A model generated the notes under the pieces. That model had not been told where the DNA came from. It did not search any database and saw only the letters and a list, made by a program, of their open reading frames with translations. A stretch of 64,000 nucleotides of DNA from Haemonchus contortus (lineage: Eukaryota; Nematoda; Chromadorea; Rhabditida; Trichostrongylidae), in contig LS997562.1 of the NCBI GenBank assembly GCA_000469685.2, positions 4,781,515 to 4,845,514 on the forward strand. The letters are read 5' to 3'. Shown piece by piece: positions 23,629 through 34,748 of this stretch (the first letter of the stretch is position 1; each line of letters starts with the position of its first letter). The translations under genes and the position numbers were made by a program.

Positions 23629-23959
23629 TCATTTCTTTCCCTTCTTTTTCATCAAAAGATCGAGTGGGACGTTCCCGCCGTTGGCACATCGGGAACACAC
23701 ACAGGTTTTTCGGCCACGACGATTCTCGCAGTAGCCAGTGCCACAGTTCTGAATATTTTGAGCTCATGGTCAGTAAAAGTTACTTATCAGTTGGAGCTAT
23801 GTAACTAATTACCTGTACGCTGCACGATGTTATACAGGCAGCCCTAGCGACTTTCGCCAGTACTGGAATATCCATTCTGGCACAGGTGGTGAGATAGACT
23901 GCGCTGACAACGACGTTCGAGACGACGGCCAGAAGAAGACACAGCAAAAGTCGATTCAT
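23629..23959 (-). CDS. ABF/ASABF-type antibacterial peptide, locus C
   Basis: Two exons on the - strand: 23813-23959 (49 codons, begins MNRLLLCLLLAVVSNV) and 23629-23748 (39 codons plus stop), 88 aa. Same eight-cysteine ABF pattern and basic tail as locus A, from which it differs at few residues (for example Ile for Val in CARMDIPVL). The intron is 64 bases. A TTCAAG acceptor-like site lies directly before the start codon. Expected to be a secreted antibacterial peptide; it sits about 1.3 kb downstream of the truncated unc-29 copy on the opposite strand, mirroring locus A. Confidence 0.88.
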
Positions 23960-25576
23960 TCTTGAATGGAGGATGCTCTGGGAGGTTTCCTACAATGGCG
24001 CCACCGTTATCGAGCTAGAAATTACTGGAATAAAGAAACTTGATGTGGAGATTTTCGTGGATTTCAATTTTTTCTGTCAGAACCACCTTCAGTCCAACCC
24101 GACTTGTCCATGAAACAATATTTTAAACCATATAGGAGAATAGGAACTAGCCATGAATTATCGAAGAGTTAAAGAAGCAAAGGGCAGGTGTAGAAGATAA
24201 ACCACACATGAGAAAAAGCCCGAAGCCAAATATTGCACACGGGCCATTTTAAGATGTTTTAATGTGCACTTTTATAAAAGTGATCCGCCGTAATACTAGG
24301 ACCTTATTATACATTTGATTAAACAATATATACAACTGTACAAAAGATTTCTCTCGGTTGATAGAATGACTTAGCAAAGTGCACCCATAATCATTCATTC
24401 GCTGAAAAACTGGGCTAGACATACCATAATTTTCTCATGGAGAATAATGGGAATGTACTTTGATGGTAACATGGAATTATTTCCAAATCATCAGTGAATG
24501 GTGTCGACTATGAACATTAGAAATGTCATTAATCGTAATCTGAAAGTGTTTGGACGGTTCCATCGGCAGCCAGACAGTGCGTGACTCATAATGCCCTTCA
24601 AATTTTGCTCGATAGAAATCTGAATTTCTGATTGATTCGAAAATAGCTGAGGGTAATGGCTATCATGGAGAAAAGCAGAAAAGCAGCAAAGGAAATCAAA
24701 CCGCGTTGACTTCATTTGCTCTTGATTTTGACGGTCGCCTGCCTGGCTCTCAGAATCCGATACAATGAGTGTCTTACTAGCATAATTTGCTCCTTACAGC
24801 TTGTTCTCAGTGAACTTCGTAGGCCTTAGAACTTGACGTCAACCGTTTTTCTTCGTGCTCAATTTTCTGCCTGTATTGAAGATATTCTTGGTTGAATTGA
24901 ACTGGTTGGTGATGGCACCGTCTAAAATTCTGCACTCTGTGTGAAAGGTATACGTTCTTTCCTTCTCAAGGTATTTTTATGGTTGCGCCATGTCTACGTT
25001 GTCTTGTCTACTCTTCGCTTTAAGGAATTTGTTCGTTAGCAATGATTCAGTGAGAATCGTCGTCGAAATTGCGGAAAGCTCAATTAGTTTCAGGAGAATG
25101 AAATAGCTCAAGGTGTCATTTCTCTACGTTGCGTGACCATTTGCAGTAAAGACCAATAAACCGATTGGCAAAATGCCAAAACGGAGATTTTGTTCATTTG
25201 ATTTGCTCATTAAGTACATCTAATCCAATAGGCCCTCTATTTTTTTGCTAACGGCAAATACGGTCAGAATGGCGATTCATAGAGGCTGCTGATCAGCTTC
25301 CCGAAGGTGTTGAAAATCGTGACTAATTACCTGATGATGTTAGGTATTCCCTCAACGGGATCCAAGTTGAGAAAGTCTTTGACTTCGTTTTTCACGTTGA
25401 AATTGTACCCATAACCTGAACAGAGAACCCTATCCATTGACCAGGCAACTACTTTCCTCTTCAATACCCGAATCACCCATTTGCAGAGTGGCTGTTATTC
25501 AGAGAATGTTGTCGACATTGGCAGCAAGAGTCAAGAGAACTTGGAAGAAGTAAAAGTCAGAGAGTGGAATCATTTA

Positions 25577-25923
25577 TTACTTTCCCTTTCTTTTGATCAA
25601 AACATCAAGAGGAACGTTTCCACCGTCAGCACATCGGGAACACACACAGGTCTTTCGGCCACCACGATTCTCACAGTAGCCAGTGCCACAGTTCTGAAAA
25701 GTGAAGCTCACGGATAATGAGGTCTCAGGTCAGGTAATAAGCAAAGTTTTCTTAAGGAGTGAAATCGAGTATTTACCTGTACGCTGCACGATGTAATGCA
25801 CGCGGCTCTGGCGGCTTTATCTAGAACGGGAACGTCCATTCTGGCACAGGTAGAAAGGTAGACATCACTGATTACGACGTCAGCTAAGACAGCCAGCAAA
25901 GCACACAAAAGGAGTTGATTCAT
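25577..25923 (-). CDS. ABF/ASABF-type antibacterial peptide, locus D
   Basis: Two exons on the - strand: 25777-25923 (49 codons, begins MNQLLLCALLAVLADV) and 25577-25693 (38 codons plus stop), 87 aa. Mature part DVYLSTCARMD, CITSC, NCGTGYCEN, CVCSRC, with a basic tail VLIKRKGK. Direct duplicate of locus B. Oddity: the trans-splice-like acceptor AG present in locus B two bases before the ATG is AA here (25926-25927), so 5' end formation may differ. AATAAA overlaps the stop codon. Confidence 0.87.
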
Positions 25924-25999
25924 TTTTGAATGGGAAATTTTCTGGAAGATAAATTGCAAAAGTAGTGACATCATCGAACGTCTGAGTGGGAAGTTGTTC

Positions 26000-27440
26000 G
26001 CACAAATTGAGTTTGGGTGTCCGGATACCCAAAATCAAACGCGAAGAATAGACTTAATTTCATTATTTCCAAGAAATTCTCATCTTCTCTGATTTATGTT
26101 TAATTGCGTATGTACAACAAACAAATGGAAGAAACAAATAGATAATAAGGTGAAGGATAAAGTCTGCGGGTTCACCATTCCTGCTCGGAGGATGCTCCTT
26201 GCACTCGACTCTCATTCAAAATCGTAGTGGTGGTTTCTGAATGCGTATCGGGCCTATACAAACTAATGTTGATTGCACTGCAAGGAGGTTCTTCAACAAT
26301 TTGTTAGTAGCCAAGTCACTCTTGGAGGACAGGTTTCTACTGTGGCCGAGGCTGCGTCCAGTCAATATGTTTCCGAGAGTCGTGTCCAACAAAGCTCAAA
26401 AAACATAGGGACAAGGAGCCCCTCTAAGTTATTGGACTACCTATGTCGAGGGTATGGGGAGCCTGGGAATGATTTATGGGCAATCTGTCTTATTTGTTTT
26501 GTTTTATTTGTTTTTTCCCAAGACTGAAACCGAATTCATTGGAATCTTCCTTGATCAACCGTTGCCAACAACCGTGTACGACATATATGTACATAGGATT
26601 TTACCTACTTCACAAAGGAGTTTTTGGGTTTCGTTTAGGAGCAATGGGGCACCAAATGGTTGAAGAGCACCCCATGAAACGGGATCTTTCCTGTAGGAAG
26701 GAGTAGGAATTGTCCGCGAGTTTTTAAACTCCCGAAAAGGCAAAAAAATAGATGGGCTGATCATAAGAAAACCCTGGTCCAGTACAGATGAACTTCATAG
26801 AGAGAGGATGACCGCCGTGGGCTCCGTCGAGGTGTTACCAGTACGCTTTTATAACAGTATCCCAGCTATGTCACTGTGACCTTATGACACATCTGAATAA
26901 ACAAAAAACAAGCGCTGTACAAACCAAGTCATACGCCCTATTGTCGGCAAAATCACTGATCAAAGCTCTTCCATGGTCAGTCGCTTACGAAAAAACTAGG
27001 ACCGGCATTTGAGATTCAATCATGGATGATAATGGAGAAAGATTTTGAGAATAGTAGGGAAATTTTGTTAATAATGAAGGTATAATATAGATTTTCAACG
27101 AATCAATCAATGGTATCGATGTCGAATATTAATGATGAAGGTATTAGTCATTGAACAGAGTCCGAAGGTGTTTGTATGGTTCCTGAACGGCCATAAACTG
27201 CGTGAGTCATTCTGTCTATCAAGTACGGTTCCATCATTGTCTCGAATTCTTTATGAATCACAACTCCTTGCGAATAATTAAGAAAAAAGCTCCCGTCAAG
27301 GAAAGAAGGAAACTACGAAGGAAAGTCGTCCAAGTTGGCTCTGTTACTGATCAGGATGTCATCTTGGGTTACCCTGCGCCTGTGCTCGTGGAGAATCTGG
27401 AGAAGTAGGTAAGTCACTGGCTTTTTTGCAAGTGGCTCTT
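26000..27440. other. Intergenic, no gene seen
   Basis: Promoter side of locus D; from about 26800 onward collinear with 11740-12370 of block 1. Contains a partial match to the SINE-like family around 26215-26280 (GAATGCGTATCGGGCCTATA). No coding exon could be supported. Confidence 0.4.
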
Positions 27441-27550
27441 GTAGGCTCCAAAATCTAACCGTCAAAGGTGAAAGGACAAGTACGGGTTCGAGTCCCGTCC
27501 GAGACTGGAGTTTTGCCCACAAATCGCCAACCTTGTGAGAATAATAAAAT
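27440..27550 (+). mobile_element. tRNA-like SINE fragment
   Basis: Holds a perfect B-box GGGTTCGAGTCCCG (about 27485-27498) followed by CCGAGACTGGAGTTTTGCCC, which resembles the 3' part of the element at 62060-62165. A clear A-box is not seen. Confidence 0.45.
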
Positions 27551-27606
27551 AATAATAATTCAGTTTCCAACTTCTCTCTTGCTTTAACCTCGGCATAGTT
27601 GTTTAT

Positions 27607-27842
27607 ATTGAAATACTTTTGTGCCGTACGAGGTTGTTAGGTGGAACAGTTTATTTAGTTAACGGCCTAACGTTTCGACGCAATCGTCTTCTTCAGAGGC
27701 CTAAATGCAACTCGAGATGATTTGCACACTATCCAGGAAGCGCGTTATCTTCCCTGGCAGATGTGACGACAAATTAAAAACCCATAATTTGAAGCATGAC
27801 TCACCAGGGTTCCACCGCTTGAGCGGAGAAAATCCGCTGTCG
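27607..27842 (-). repeat. Terminal repeat of the Penelope-like element, 3' side of the ORF
   Basis: Inverted copy of 29770-29998. In the orientation of the RT ORF this is the downstream, sense-oriented copy and carries the hammerhead core on the coding strand. Confidence 0.85.
27664..27700 (-). ncRNA. Hammerhead ribozyme motif, sense to the RT
   Basis: On the - strand the sequence reads GGCCTCTGAAGA, then GACG-ATTG-CGTC (a four-pair stem II with loop), then GAAACGTTA and GGCC. CTGAAGA and GAAA are the conserved hammerhead core, the two GGCC runs can pair as stem I, and the very short palindromic ACGT fits the minimal stem III reported for Penelope-like element ribozymes. Such minimal forms are thought to act as dimers. 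Confidence 0.75.
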
Positions 27843-27930
27843 CCACAGGCGACTGTCAGTAGCGAATGAGACTTTCTTGCTGTCTCCCTTATACTTGTGA
27901 TAAGGAAGATCACGTCATATTGCTACTGAG

Positions 27931-29817
27931 TCATAAGTCGCAGTGCGGTATGTATGGCAAAAGATCGTTGGTTATAGACGGGCACTCATCTCTGCCGTTA
28001 ATTTTAGGACTTCTTTGGAAAATCCAAAACGCCTCTAATGCCTTTCTCGCTGAAATCTCCGTCTCCTGCGCTAATATCGTGCACTTTATTTCGAAACTGT
28101 TGCCGTTGTGCTCCTCAATTTTGTGCCTACCAAGCGCCATCATCAGGCTGCCTCGCCTCATACTAGCTAAGTGCTCTTTAATACGTGTTGCTAGTTGTCT
28201 TCCCGTTTCTCCGATATATGTTGACCCACATGTCCGGCATTCTATCTGGTAGATTACGCCCATCAGTGCGCAATCACCTGTTTTTCCGTAGGGACATATG
28301 TTGCAGTCTTTTGTTATGCACTGCTTATCGTAGAGCCTGTTTCGAACTAATAGTTGCTTGATGTTGTTATTAGGAATGTTCACTAATTGTACAACATCTT
28401 GCAGCCCAGCTCTGAAAATGCTTCGCTGTATAGCACTGCTAACTTTATCGGAGATGAAGGGAAGGCATAGTGGTAACTTGTTTTGAGGCCTAGCACACTG
28501 CGTATTAGTGCGACCTTTCTTAGAGCCCTGTGGTACCGTATAACCGTTTACAGCAGCTATCTCACAAGCTAAACGTCGCGATTCGTGACGTTCAGCCTCA
28601 CCCGTGCAGACACTTGTTGCTGTTCTCAACATGTTGCTGACGACTGCACGTTTAACGGCTTGTGGATGAGCTGATGTAGCGTGAAGTAAGATATTCTTAG
28701 AACTAGCTTTACGGTACCACTTCACACTAACAACGCCACTGGATACCTTGACTTGAGTGTTGAGGTAAGGGAGCCAACCGTCACGTGGTACCTCTCGGGT
28801 AAGTTTAATGTACTGTGACTGCTCGTTCATGACTCGAAAACACTCGTCCATCTCGAACTGTGTTGATGTCACGATGAAACAGTCATCGATATATCTGCAG
28901 TACATTAAAGGATGTCGTGCTAGAACCGGTTCTTCAATTCTACCCATAAAACACACTGCAAGAACCGGTGCTAGCCGTTGTCCCATGGTAAGACCTCGTA
29001 CTTGAGAAAAATACTTCCCCGCCCACTTGAAGATATTACAAGTTAAGCATTCCTTGACCAACGTCATTATGTGCATTTTACTAAGTCCAAAGGTATTAAT
29101 ACTATTAGCATGCTTATCTAGCATTTCAGATAATGCTTGTAAAGCTTGCTCGTTTTGGACATTAGTATAAAGCGAAACGACGTCGAATGACTCGACTACA
29201 TTACTCATACCAAGGTCTGAGCCATGTAGTAGTTCAAGAAAATGCTTAGTACTGGGCAGGTGAGATGGGACCATGGTCAACAACTGGCTTACGATTTTAT
29301 TGAGGAACCACGAGATTCTGTCAGTTGGTCCCCCTACACAACTGATAATGGGTCGAATTTTAAAAGTATCCGGTGATGTGGACAGCGCTTCGTTAGAGGA
29401 GAGTTTATGGGTCTTTATGAGGCTGTAAAAAACTGGACAGTTCGAACTATCCATTTTGAGCCTACTGACCAACTTTTCATCAATACCCGCAGATTTTGCA
29501 ACACTCAACCATATGTGGTTGAGGCGACTACATTGTGATGAAAAGTCTCTCTCAGTCACGCGACGGTAGACAGAGGAGTCATTGAGATGGAGTTCGGTTA
29601 TGGCTCGATCAAGTGATTGAGACATAACAACAAACTCACCACCCTTATCGCTAACCGATATGCGTAATGTTCCATTAGATCTTAACTCGCGCAGTTCCTT
29701 CAACCCCTGCCTTTGCTTATACGTCAAGTTTGCGTTCCGAAGCCTTCTGTTCTGGTTCAGAGACGACAGCGGATTTTCTCCGCTCAAGCGGTGGAACCCT
29801 GGTGAGTCATGCTTCAA
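27931..29817 (-). CDS. Penelope-like reverse transcriptase with GIY-YIG endonuclease
   Basis: Uninterrupted 628-aa ORF. RT motifs in order: IRPIIS (about 154-159), motif A SFDVVSLYTNV (210-220, catalytic Asp about 212), GLTMGQRLAPVLA (275-287), and catalytic YIDD in YCRYIDDCFIV (306-316). A cysteine cluster (C-x4-C-x2-C near 500-508) precedes a C-terminal GIY-YIG nuclease with GVIYQIECRTCG and STYIGETGRQ (520-541), the catalytic Arg region RIKEH (545-549) and a downstream Glu-rich part. RT followed by GIY-YIG is diagnostic of EN+ Penelope-like elements, which copy RNA at a nicked target. All catalytic motifs are intact, so the enzyme may be active. The N-terminus lies inside the terminal repeat; an earlier start is possible. 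Confidence 0.93.
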   Translation of the reverse strand: MKHDSPGFHRLSGENPLSSLNQNRRLRNANLTYKQRQGLKELRELRSNGTLRISVSDKGGEFVVMSQSLDRAITELHLNDSSVYRRVTERDFSSQCSRLNHIWLSVAKSAGIDEKLVSRLKMDSSNCPVFYSLIKTHKLSSNEALSTSPDTFKIRPIISCVGGPTDRISWFLNKIVSQLLTMVPSHLPSTKHFLELLHGSDLGMSNVVESFDVVSLYTNVQNEQALQALSEMLDKHANSINTFGLSKMHIMTLVKECLTCNIFKWAGKYFSQVRGLTMGQRLAPVLAVCFMGRIEEPVLARHPLMYCRYIDDCFIVTSTQFEMDECFRVMNEQSQYIKLTREVPRDGWLPYLNTQVKVSSGVVSVKWYRKASSKNILLHATSAHPQAVKRAVVSNMLRTATSVCTGEAERHESRRLACEIAAVNGYTVPQGSKKGRTNTQCARPQNKLPLCLPFISDKVSSAIQRSIFRAGLQDVVQLVNIPNNNIKQLLVRNRLYDKQCITKDCNICPYGKTGDCALMGVIYQIECRTCGSTYIGETGRQLATRIKEHLASMRRGSLMMALGRHKIEEHNGNSFEIKCTILAQETEISARKALEAFWIFQRSPKINGRDECPSITNDLLPYIPHCDL

Positions 29818-29998
29818 ATTATGGGTTTTAATTTGTCGTCACATCTGCCAGGGAAGATAACGCGCTTCTTGGATAGTGTGCAAATCATCTCGAGTTGCAT
29901 TTAGGCCTCTGAAGAAGACGATTGCGTCGAAACGTTAGGCCGTTAACTAAATAAACTGTTCCACCTAACAACCTCGTACGGCACAAAAGTATTTCAAT
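29770..29998 (+). repeat. Terminal repeat of the Penelope-like element, 5' side of the ORF, inverted
   Basis: Inverted relative to 27607-27842. It overlaps the first codons of the RT ORF, so transcript start and translation start may be set from inside the repeat. Confidence 0.85.
29903..29942 (+). ncRNA. Hammerhead ribozyme motif, antisense to the RT
   Basis: Same core as at 27664-27700 but on the + strand: CTGAAGA, stem II GACG/CGTC with loop ATTG, GAAA, short ACGT, and flanking GGCC pairs. A transcript reading out of the element towards higher coordinates would carry it. Confidence 0.7.
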
Positions 29999-31249
29999 AA
30001 TAATTCAGTAACAATCAAATAAAATATATTATAAAAAGAGCTTGAAATTGTCTGGGTCTTCAGTCCGTATTGACTTGATTCTACTGTTTATACTGGCATT
30101 GTATTACTATCGACTGTCAAAGGGATTACATAAGTGGAGCATACAGAAGCGAAAACTAAGCCAGGAACGAGGTCCTTACAGTAATCCGTGTGTGAGTCCT
30201 TACTCGGGAACCTGGTAGCGATCCAGCGAAGCGAAGTAGTCAGCCCTCACTTGCATCCTTAACCTAGCCCGAGGCATTTCCTCGATGCGCCATAAATGTG
30301 ACGGGATAAGGACGTGTGTTTTCAAATGGTCATGCCGTGGAATGAAACATGTCATCTGTGAAATTTTGCGTACATTACATTCTGCTTCACTCCAAGGTCA
30401 CTATAGCAGCTCCGAGAGGGTTCTCAAGCTAAAATTTCGTTTCTGACCACGACACTTGTTGCATACAATTGATCAAAAAAAGTGGAATGGCATGTCGTGT
30501 TGATTTTTCACAATGTGTAATCCTTGCTAGTGCTTTAATCAATCAAAAACAGAGTTGAATAGAGAATTAATTATTTGTTGATTAGGAGATTCTCTGTCTA
30601 GATGAACGTTCGACTACTCAGAATCCGACACAATCAGCTATGAAGATTTTTAAGGAAACAAAAAGGTGGCTTTTAAAGAAGCACAGCTGTCATCTGACAC
30701 CTCAAACGTGTGCTCGGTCATCTTGTGGACAATTAATAAATGATATAAAGTAAGAAGATTACTCTGATCGCTTCCATCCCGTTATGAGTTGTGCCATGTT
30801 TACGTCTCCCATTTAAAGTCATTATGAGCAGTTCGGAAACGTGTCTTGCAAAGCTTACAGAGCCTAGTAGACTATTATCCAGACGAAAAAAAATGCGAAA
30901 AATTGTCTGGGCTTCTGGAATTTATTCAGAACTCAGTCTCAGAGCTGCATGTAGTGAAATTCAGATATTTTTTTGTACTCGACTGATACCAATCAGGGCC
31001 AGTTCTGTAAGATTGGATAAAATCAATCCTATTCGTGGTGAAAGTACAGAGTAGAGCGCTAGTCTCCGAGCTAGCTTTCTCAGAAGTTACTTTTTTCGGA
31101 AAAACGGTAATATACCTGCTGCAAATTCACTTCTTTGTTTCTGGCCCTCAATCAATAACATAATGACAGATTTTTTTGCAAACTTGAGAGATTGATTTGC
31201 TCTTTCACTGGAACGTTCCATATTTCAAGGCACGAGGATCCATCTTACT

Positions 31250-31375
31250 TGATTGATAGCGTGTATTCGACCAGCGTGAAGCACGACTCGAAGGGCTTTC
31301 ATCTGAAATAAGGACGTTCGAAAGGTCTTGGGCAGGAAGAGTGAGTCACTCACCTTAGAGGCTGTGAACGTCACC
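31250..31375 (-). other. Conserved island, possible mini-exons on the - strand (block 2)
   Basis: Counterpart of 13796-13921. The splice-like borders and the reading frame are kept: MKALRVVLHAGRIHAINQ at 31250-31303 and VTFTASK at 31355-31375. The intervening 51 bp differ at one position. Downstream on the - strand, a third piece ending ..EFAA followed by GTATATT is also shared by both blocks but with many changes. Confidence 0.35.
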
Positions 31376-33105
31376 TGTCAATCGTCGCAGTCCATGGGCC
31401 ACCTAGGCTAATACCAATCAGGCTAACCTCACACGAGGCTGTGTGCGTATATTTCAGGTCCCAAGGAAAAGCGAAAACAATCCCGAGATTCGCTGGAGGC
31501 TCCCAAGAAAATTTCAAAGGTTTGGAATCGCTACTCAGGATCACCCAGTGCTGGTGATAAGTGCACCGAACATCACTCGATCGTTAGGGGTCGAAAACAT
31601 TAAGGGAGAAAGGGTGTTAATAATCTAATTTAAACTTCCACGCTCTGGCCTTTGCAACCTCAGAATCGGGCATTTCCTGCAGTAGGCCAACACGCTTCCA
31701 AATGTTTTGACATTCCAAAATAAAGTCACAGTCATGGCGCAATCTTATGTTGATGTTGCAGATGGCCAATAACAGGTTATCGAATCATTTTCACAATTTT
31801 ATGTAGCTCTGAACAATCCCATTTTACATGTAGTTACGTTTTTCAACATATGGTAACCATTCCGCCTGCCATTCTCCCACTTCCGTAGAAATTACACAGG
31901 CCGACTTTTTCAGGGAGAGGGAACTGCTCGAGACTAGTCCTACTTTACACAATTGACGATTCATTCAATGTACCTCCATTACAGTTTACACGAGGACATC
32001 ATTTCTCATCGTCAATTCGGTGACTTCCCTTCTCCCAAACTCTGGTGGGCGAGTTGTATTGTTTATTTTGTTTCAGTACAGGAAATGACCATAAGAGAAG
32101 CTGCTTGTCTTCACTACCTATTAAAATCGCTGAATTTATACTTTTCCCCGAAGCAGAGCTCACGACCGAAGAAAGCGCAAGGGACGCCGTCGGATCGAAA
32201 AGCGACCTAAATGGGGCGTATTAAGGGCCTCAAAACAGTCTTATCCACGTACTTTCCATGCAGCTCTTGTGGTCACATTGAAGCTTTGTAATTCGCTGAA
32301 TACGATGATTTTCGCGTTTTCTTCGCTAGTTTTACCTTTACTTGGGTCTACAGGGTAATAAGTCTATAGATTCAGCAGGATTTCGGGTATTTGTAGCTTA
32401 TGCATGCCTTTAGCAGCAAAGAGTCAAGCGAATTGATCCTAATCATGAAAGTTTGCTAGAATTTTCCATAAAAACCTTGGGACTTTAAATCTGATTTTCG
32501 GAGCATATTAGAATTTCTATAATTTTTGACTTTTCACTGATCAAAATTTTCACTGAAAATTTCTGATCATTTTTAATTTCGAGCAAACTAGGAATGTATG
32601 AAACACTGACACCTGGCATTTGGTCTGTGGGTGGCATATGCATACATATATGAGGCATGGTCTCTAAACCCAATTCTGAAGCAATATGGTTATGACTGAT
32701 ACATTCTTTCTTGGAAATGAGGAAACTTTCACCGTAATTAAAAGATGGAATGTTGACTTCGACATAAGTCACAGTGATTCATTTCAGAATTAAACCATGA
32801 ATGCAATAACACCACATCGATCGTAAAAGGATTCCCACTCATATTAGTAATCACTTTGCCCCACGGGGCAGAGATGTTGGGTGGAAAACATGCAATAGAG
32901 GCAGCAGAAGTATTGAGTAAAGAGTGGGACCACCCTCGAAAGTCTTTTTTTTTTGAACGAGCTGTTCGATCTTATTTCCAAAGAAGATTTCCGTCTATAG
33001 ACTTTTGATGATGGTGTTCCGAAAAGGAATTGGTCGAATATAATAAACTCTTTCTTAAGATAAAAGCGAAATTCACGCTTCTATTATTACTGGAGATATA
33101 AAATT

Positions 33106-34710
33106 TTTTAGGTCGGCTTTCAGTATTGTCTTGTTTTCTTTCTTCTTTTTCACTAAAGTTCAACGGATAGAGAGCTCGTTTCTTGTAGCGCAGCGAAGAA
33201 TACCAATTTTCTATCGAGCTTCAAACAACCAGAAATATAATATAATATACATGTAATATATTGTGATCCTTAATCGGAAAAGAAACCTTTTTCGAGAAGT
33301 TCCTTGCTCGTTGGTGAAACTGTATTAGTCAGCCACTTCCGATGCGCCGCTTATTACAGGTCGTCCACTACTGCTTTCACCTCTTTGCTTCCACCAACTA
33401 TTGAGAGGTATTCGTGTCAGGTGAGGGGCCTCTAGCATGAGCGTCTTTTTCGGTACATTAACCAAGCTCTCAGCGGAACCACGCAGCAGCTGACATCCTG
33501 CACTTCTCTTTCCGCTAATATCGTACAGCTACACCGGCAAATCAAAGCTAAGATGTTCTTCGAACACCTGTTCAACCAATTAATCACAGTGGGTCATTCG
33601 ATCAGATTTTGTTCAAAATTGTGGAGGCTTTTGGATAAGCTGTCGACTTGAAGCATAACTCTTGACAGTAAATTTTATTATAAGGTTTTCACTCACTAAC
33701 TTCGCCCGATTGGACAGAGGTGACTCCCAGTCTAAGCGTAAATCCTTCTTAGGGCGTGGGAGTAGCAACCATTCGGGCTATGCCATTTCCCAAGCATTTA
33801 TTGCGTCTGCAAAATTTTGGAAGAACAAAGTGCTTTGGCATAATTACAACCTCAACAATGACAACTGTTTGAACGGAAAGTTCCTCTAAGAAAACATGAC
33901 TGACAAGAACCTTCTCTAGCTTTACTGCAATAATTTTAAACCATAATGAAGAGCTGTTAAGAAATACAAAGGCACTTTGCTCTCACCTCGAAGTCTTGCT
34001 CCAAGGAGGCAATCAGCAGCAGTTGAACTGCTAGCCCACAAATATTCGATTATATTATGTTTTCCGAAATCTCCTATAATCTTGTAACATCGGCTTTTTG
34101 ATTAAATATTTACCCGCAAGGCATTGTGATTCATTTCTCCAGTGGTCAATGAAGACAAATCTGTGGCGTCCCTTGAGATGAGCCGTACATTTGACTTTCA
34201 TACGGAATTGTAGAAATCCAGGAGAATGCACTTGACAGCACTTTGGAAACAAAACTTGAAAATAAGTAAACATCTTGGAAATGGGGCTTGAAGGAATGGG
34301 CTTGACCTGGACAAAGCACATTTCAGGAACTGATCAGAGAGCATTATGGGCAGTAGCAGCGCTACTAGCCACTGCTCCATTTCCTTTGTCTTACACTGCG
34401 ATACCCTGGACGATCCATGATTAAAAATAATCGACGAGGTTGTTAGCTTCAGTCAAGCCCTATCCAATGAAAGAAGCACATTCCAGATGGGCTGCTTTTT
34501 CTGTTGTGAGGACAGTGTGCTCGGATTATGAGCCATCTCTTAATAATTTGTGGTTTTTCAGTTTTGATTGCTTCATTCTCATTCATATTTATTTGTTCTT
34601 TTTAATAGTGTATTAAGCTCGAATGTACAGATGAACGCTGCATTTTTCTGTCTTTACACTGCACATCAATCATATGAATGAATGTGATTGTCCATGAAAA
34701 ATTTATTCTT
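33106..34710. other. Intergenic between block 2 and unc-29 copy 3, no gene seen
   Basis: Unique sequence within the window. I find no exon with support, only short chance frames. It should contain the promoter of copy 3 near its right end. Confidence 0.5.
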
Positions 34711-34748
34711 CCTTCAGGATCAGTATGTGATGTTGTTGTAACTGACTG
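34711..34748 (+). promoter_or_regulatory. Trans-splice acceptor and short 5' UTR with start-stop uORF, unc-29 copy 3
   Basis: TTCTTCCTTCAG (AG at 34716-34717) is followed by GATCAGTATGTGATG. It contains ATG TGA at 34725-34730, as in copy 1. Confidence 0.55.

Larger units (their letters stand above)
27551..30009 (-). mobile_element. Penelope-like retroelement with inverted terminal repeats and 14-bp target duplication
   Basis: A single RT ORF on the - strand is flanked by inverted copies of one repeat (27607-27842 and 29770-29998, about 230 bp, nearly identical). The element is bracketed by AATAATAATTCAGT at 27551-27564 and 29996-30009, a likely target-site duplication. Each terminal repeat carries a hammerhead-ribozyme core. 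These are known traits of Penelope-like elements. The element is absent from the matching place in block 1 (about 12370-12650), and with its intact ORF it appears young. Confidence 0.88.
16413..33105 (+). repeat. Segmental duplication, block 2
   Basis: Second copy of the unc-29/abf/abf unit. Its extra length over block 1 is explained mainly by two MITEs in intron 14 of the truncated unc-29 and by the Penelope-like element at 27551-30009. Order and orientation are otherwise as in block 1. Confidence 0.85.

Noticed and set aside
27607..29998. LTR retrotransposon as the identity of the element
   Set aside because: The repeats are inverted, there is no gag, protease or integrase, and the RT is followed by a GIY-YIG domain, which fits a Penelope-like element.
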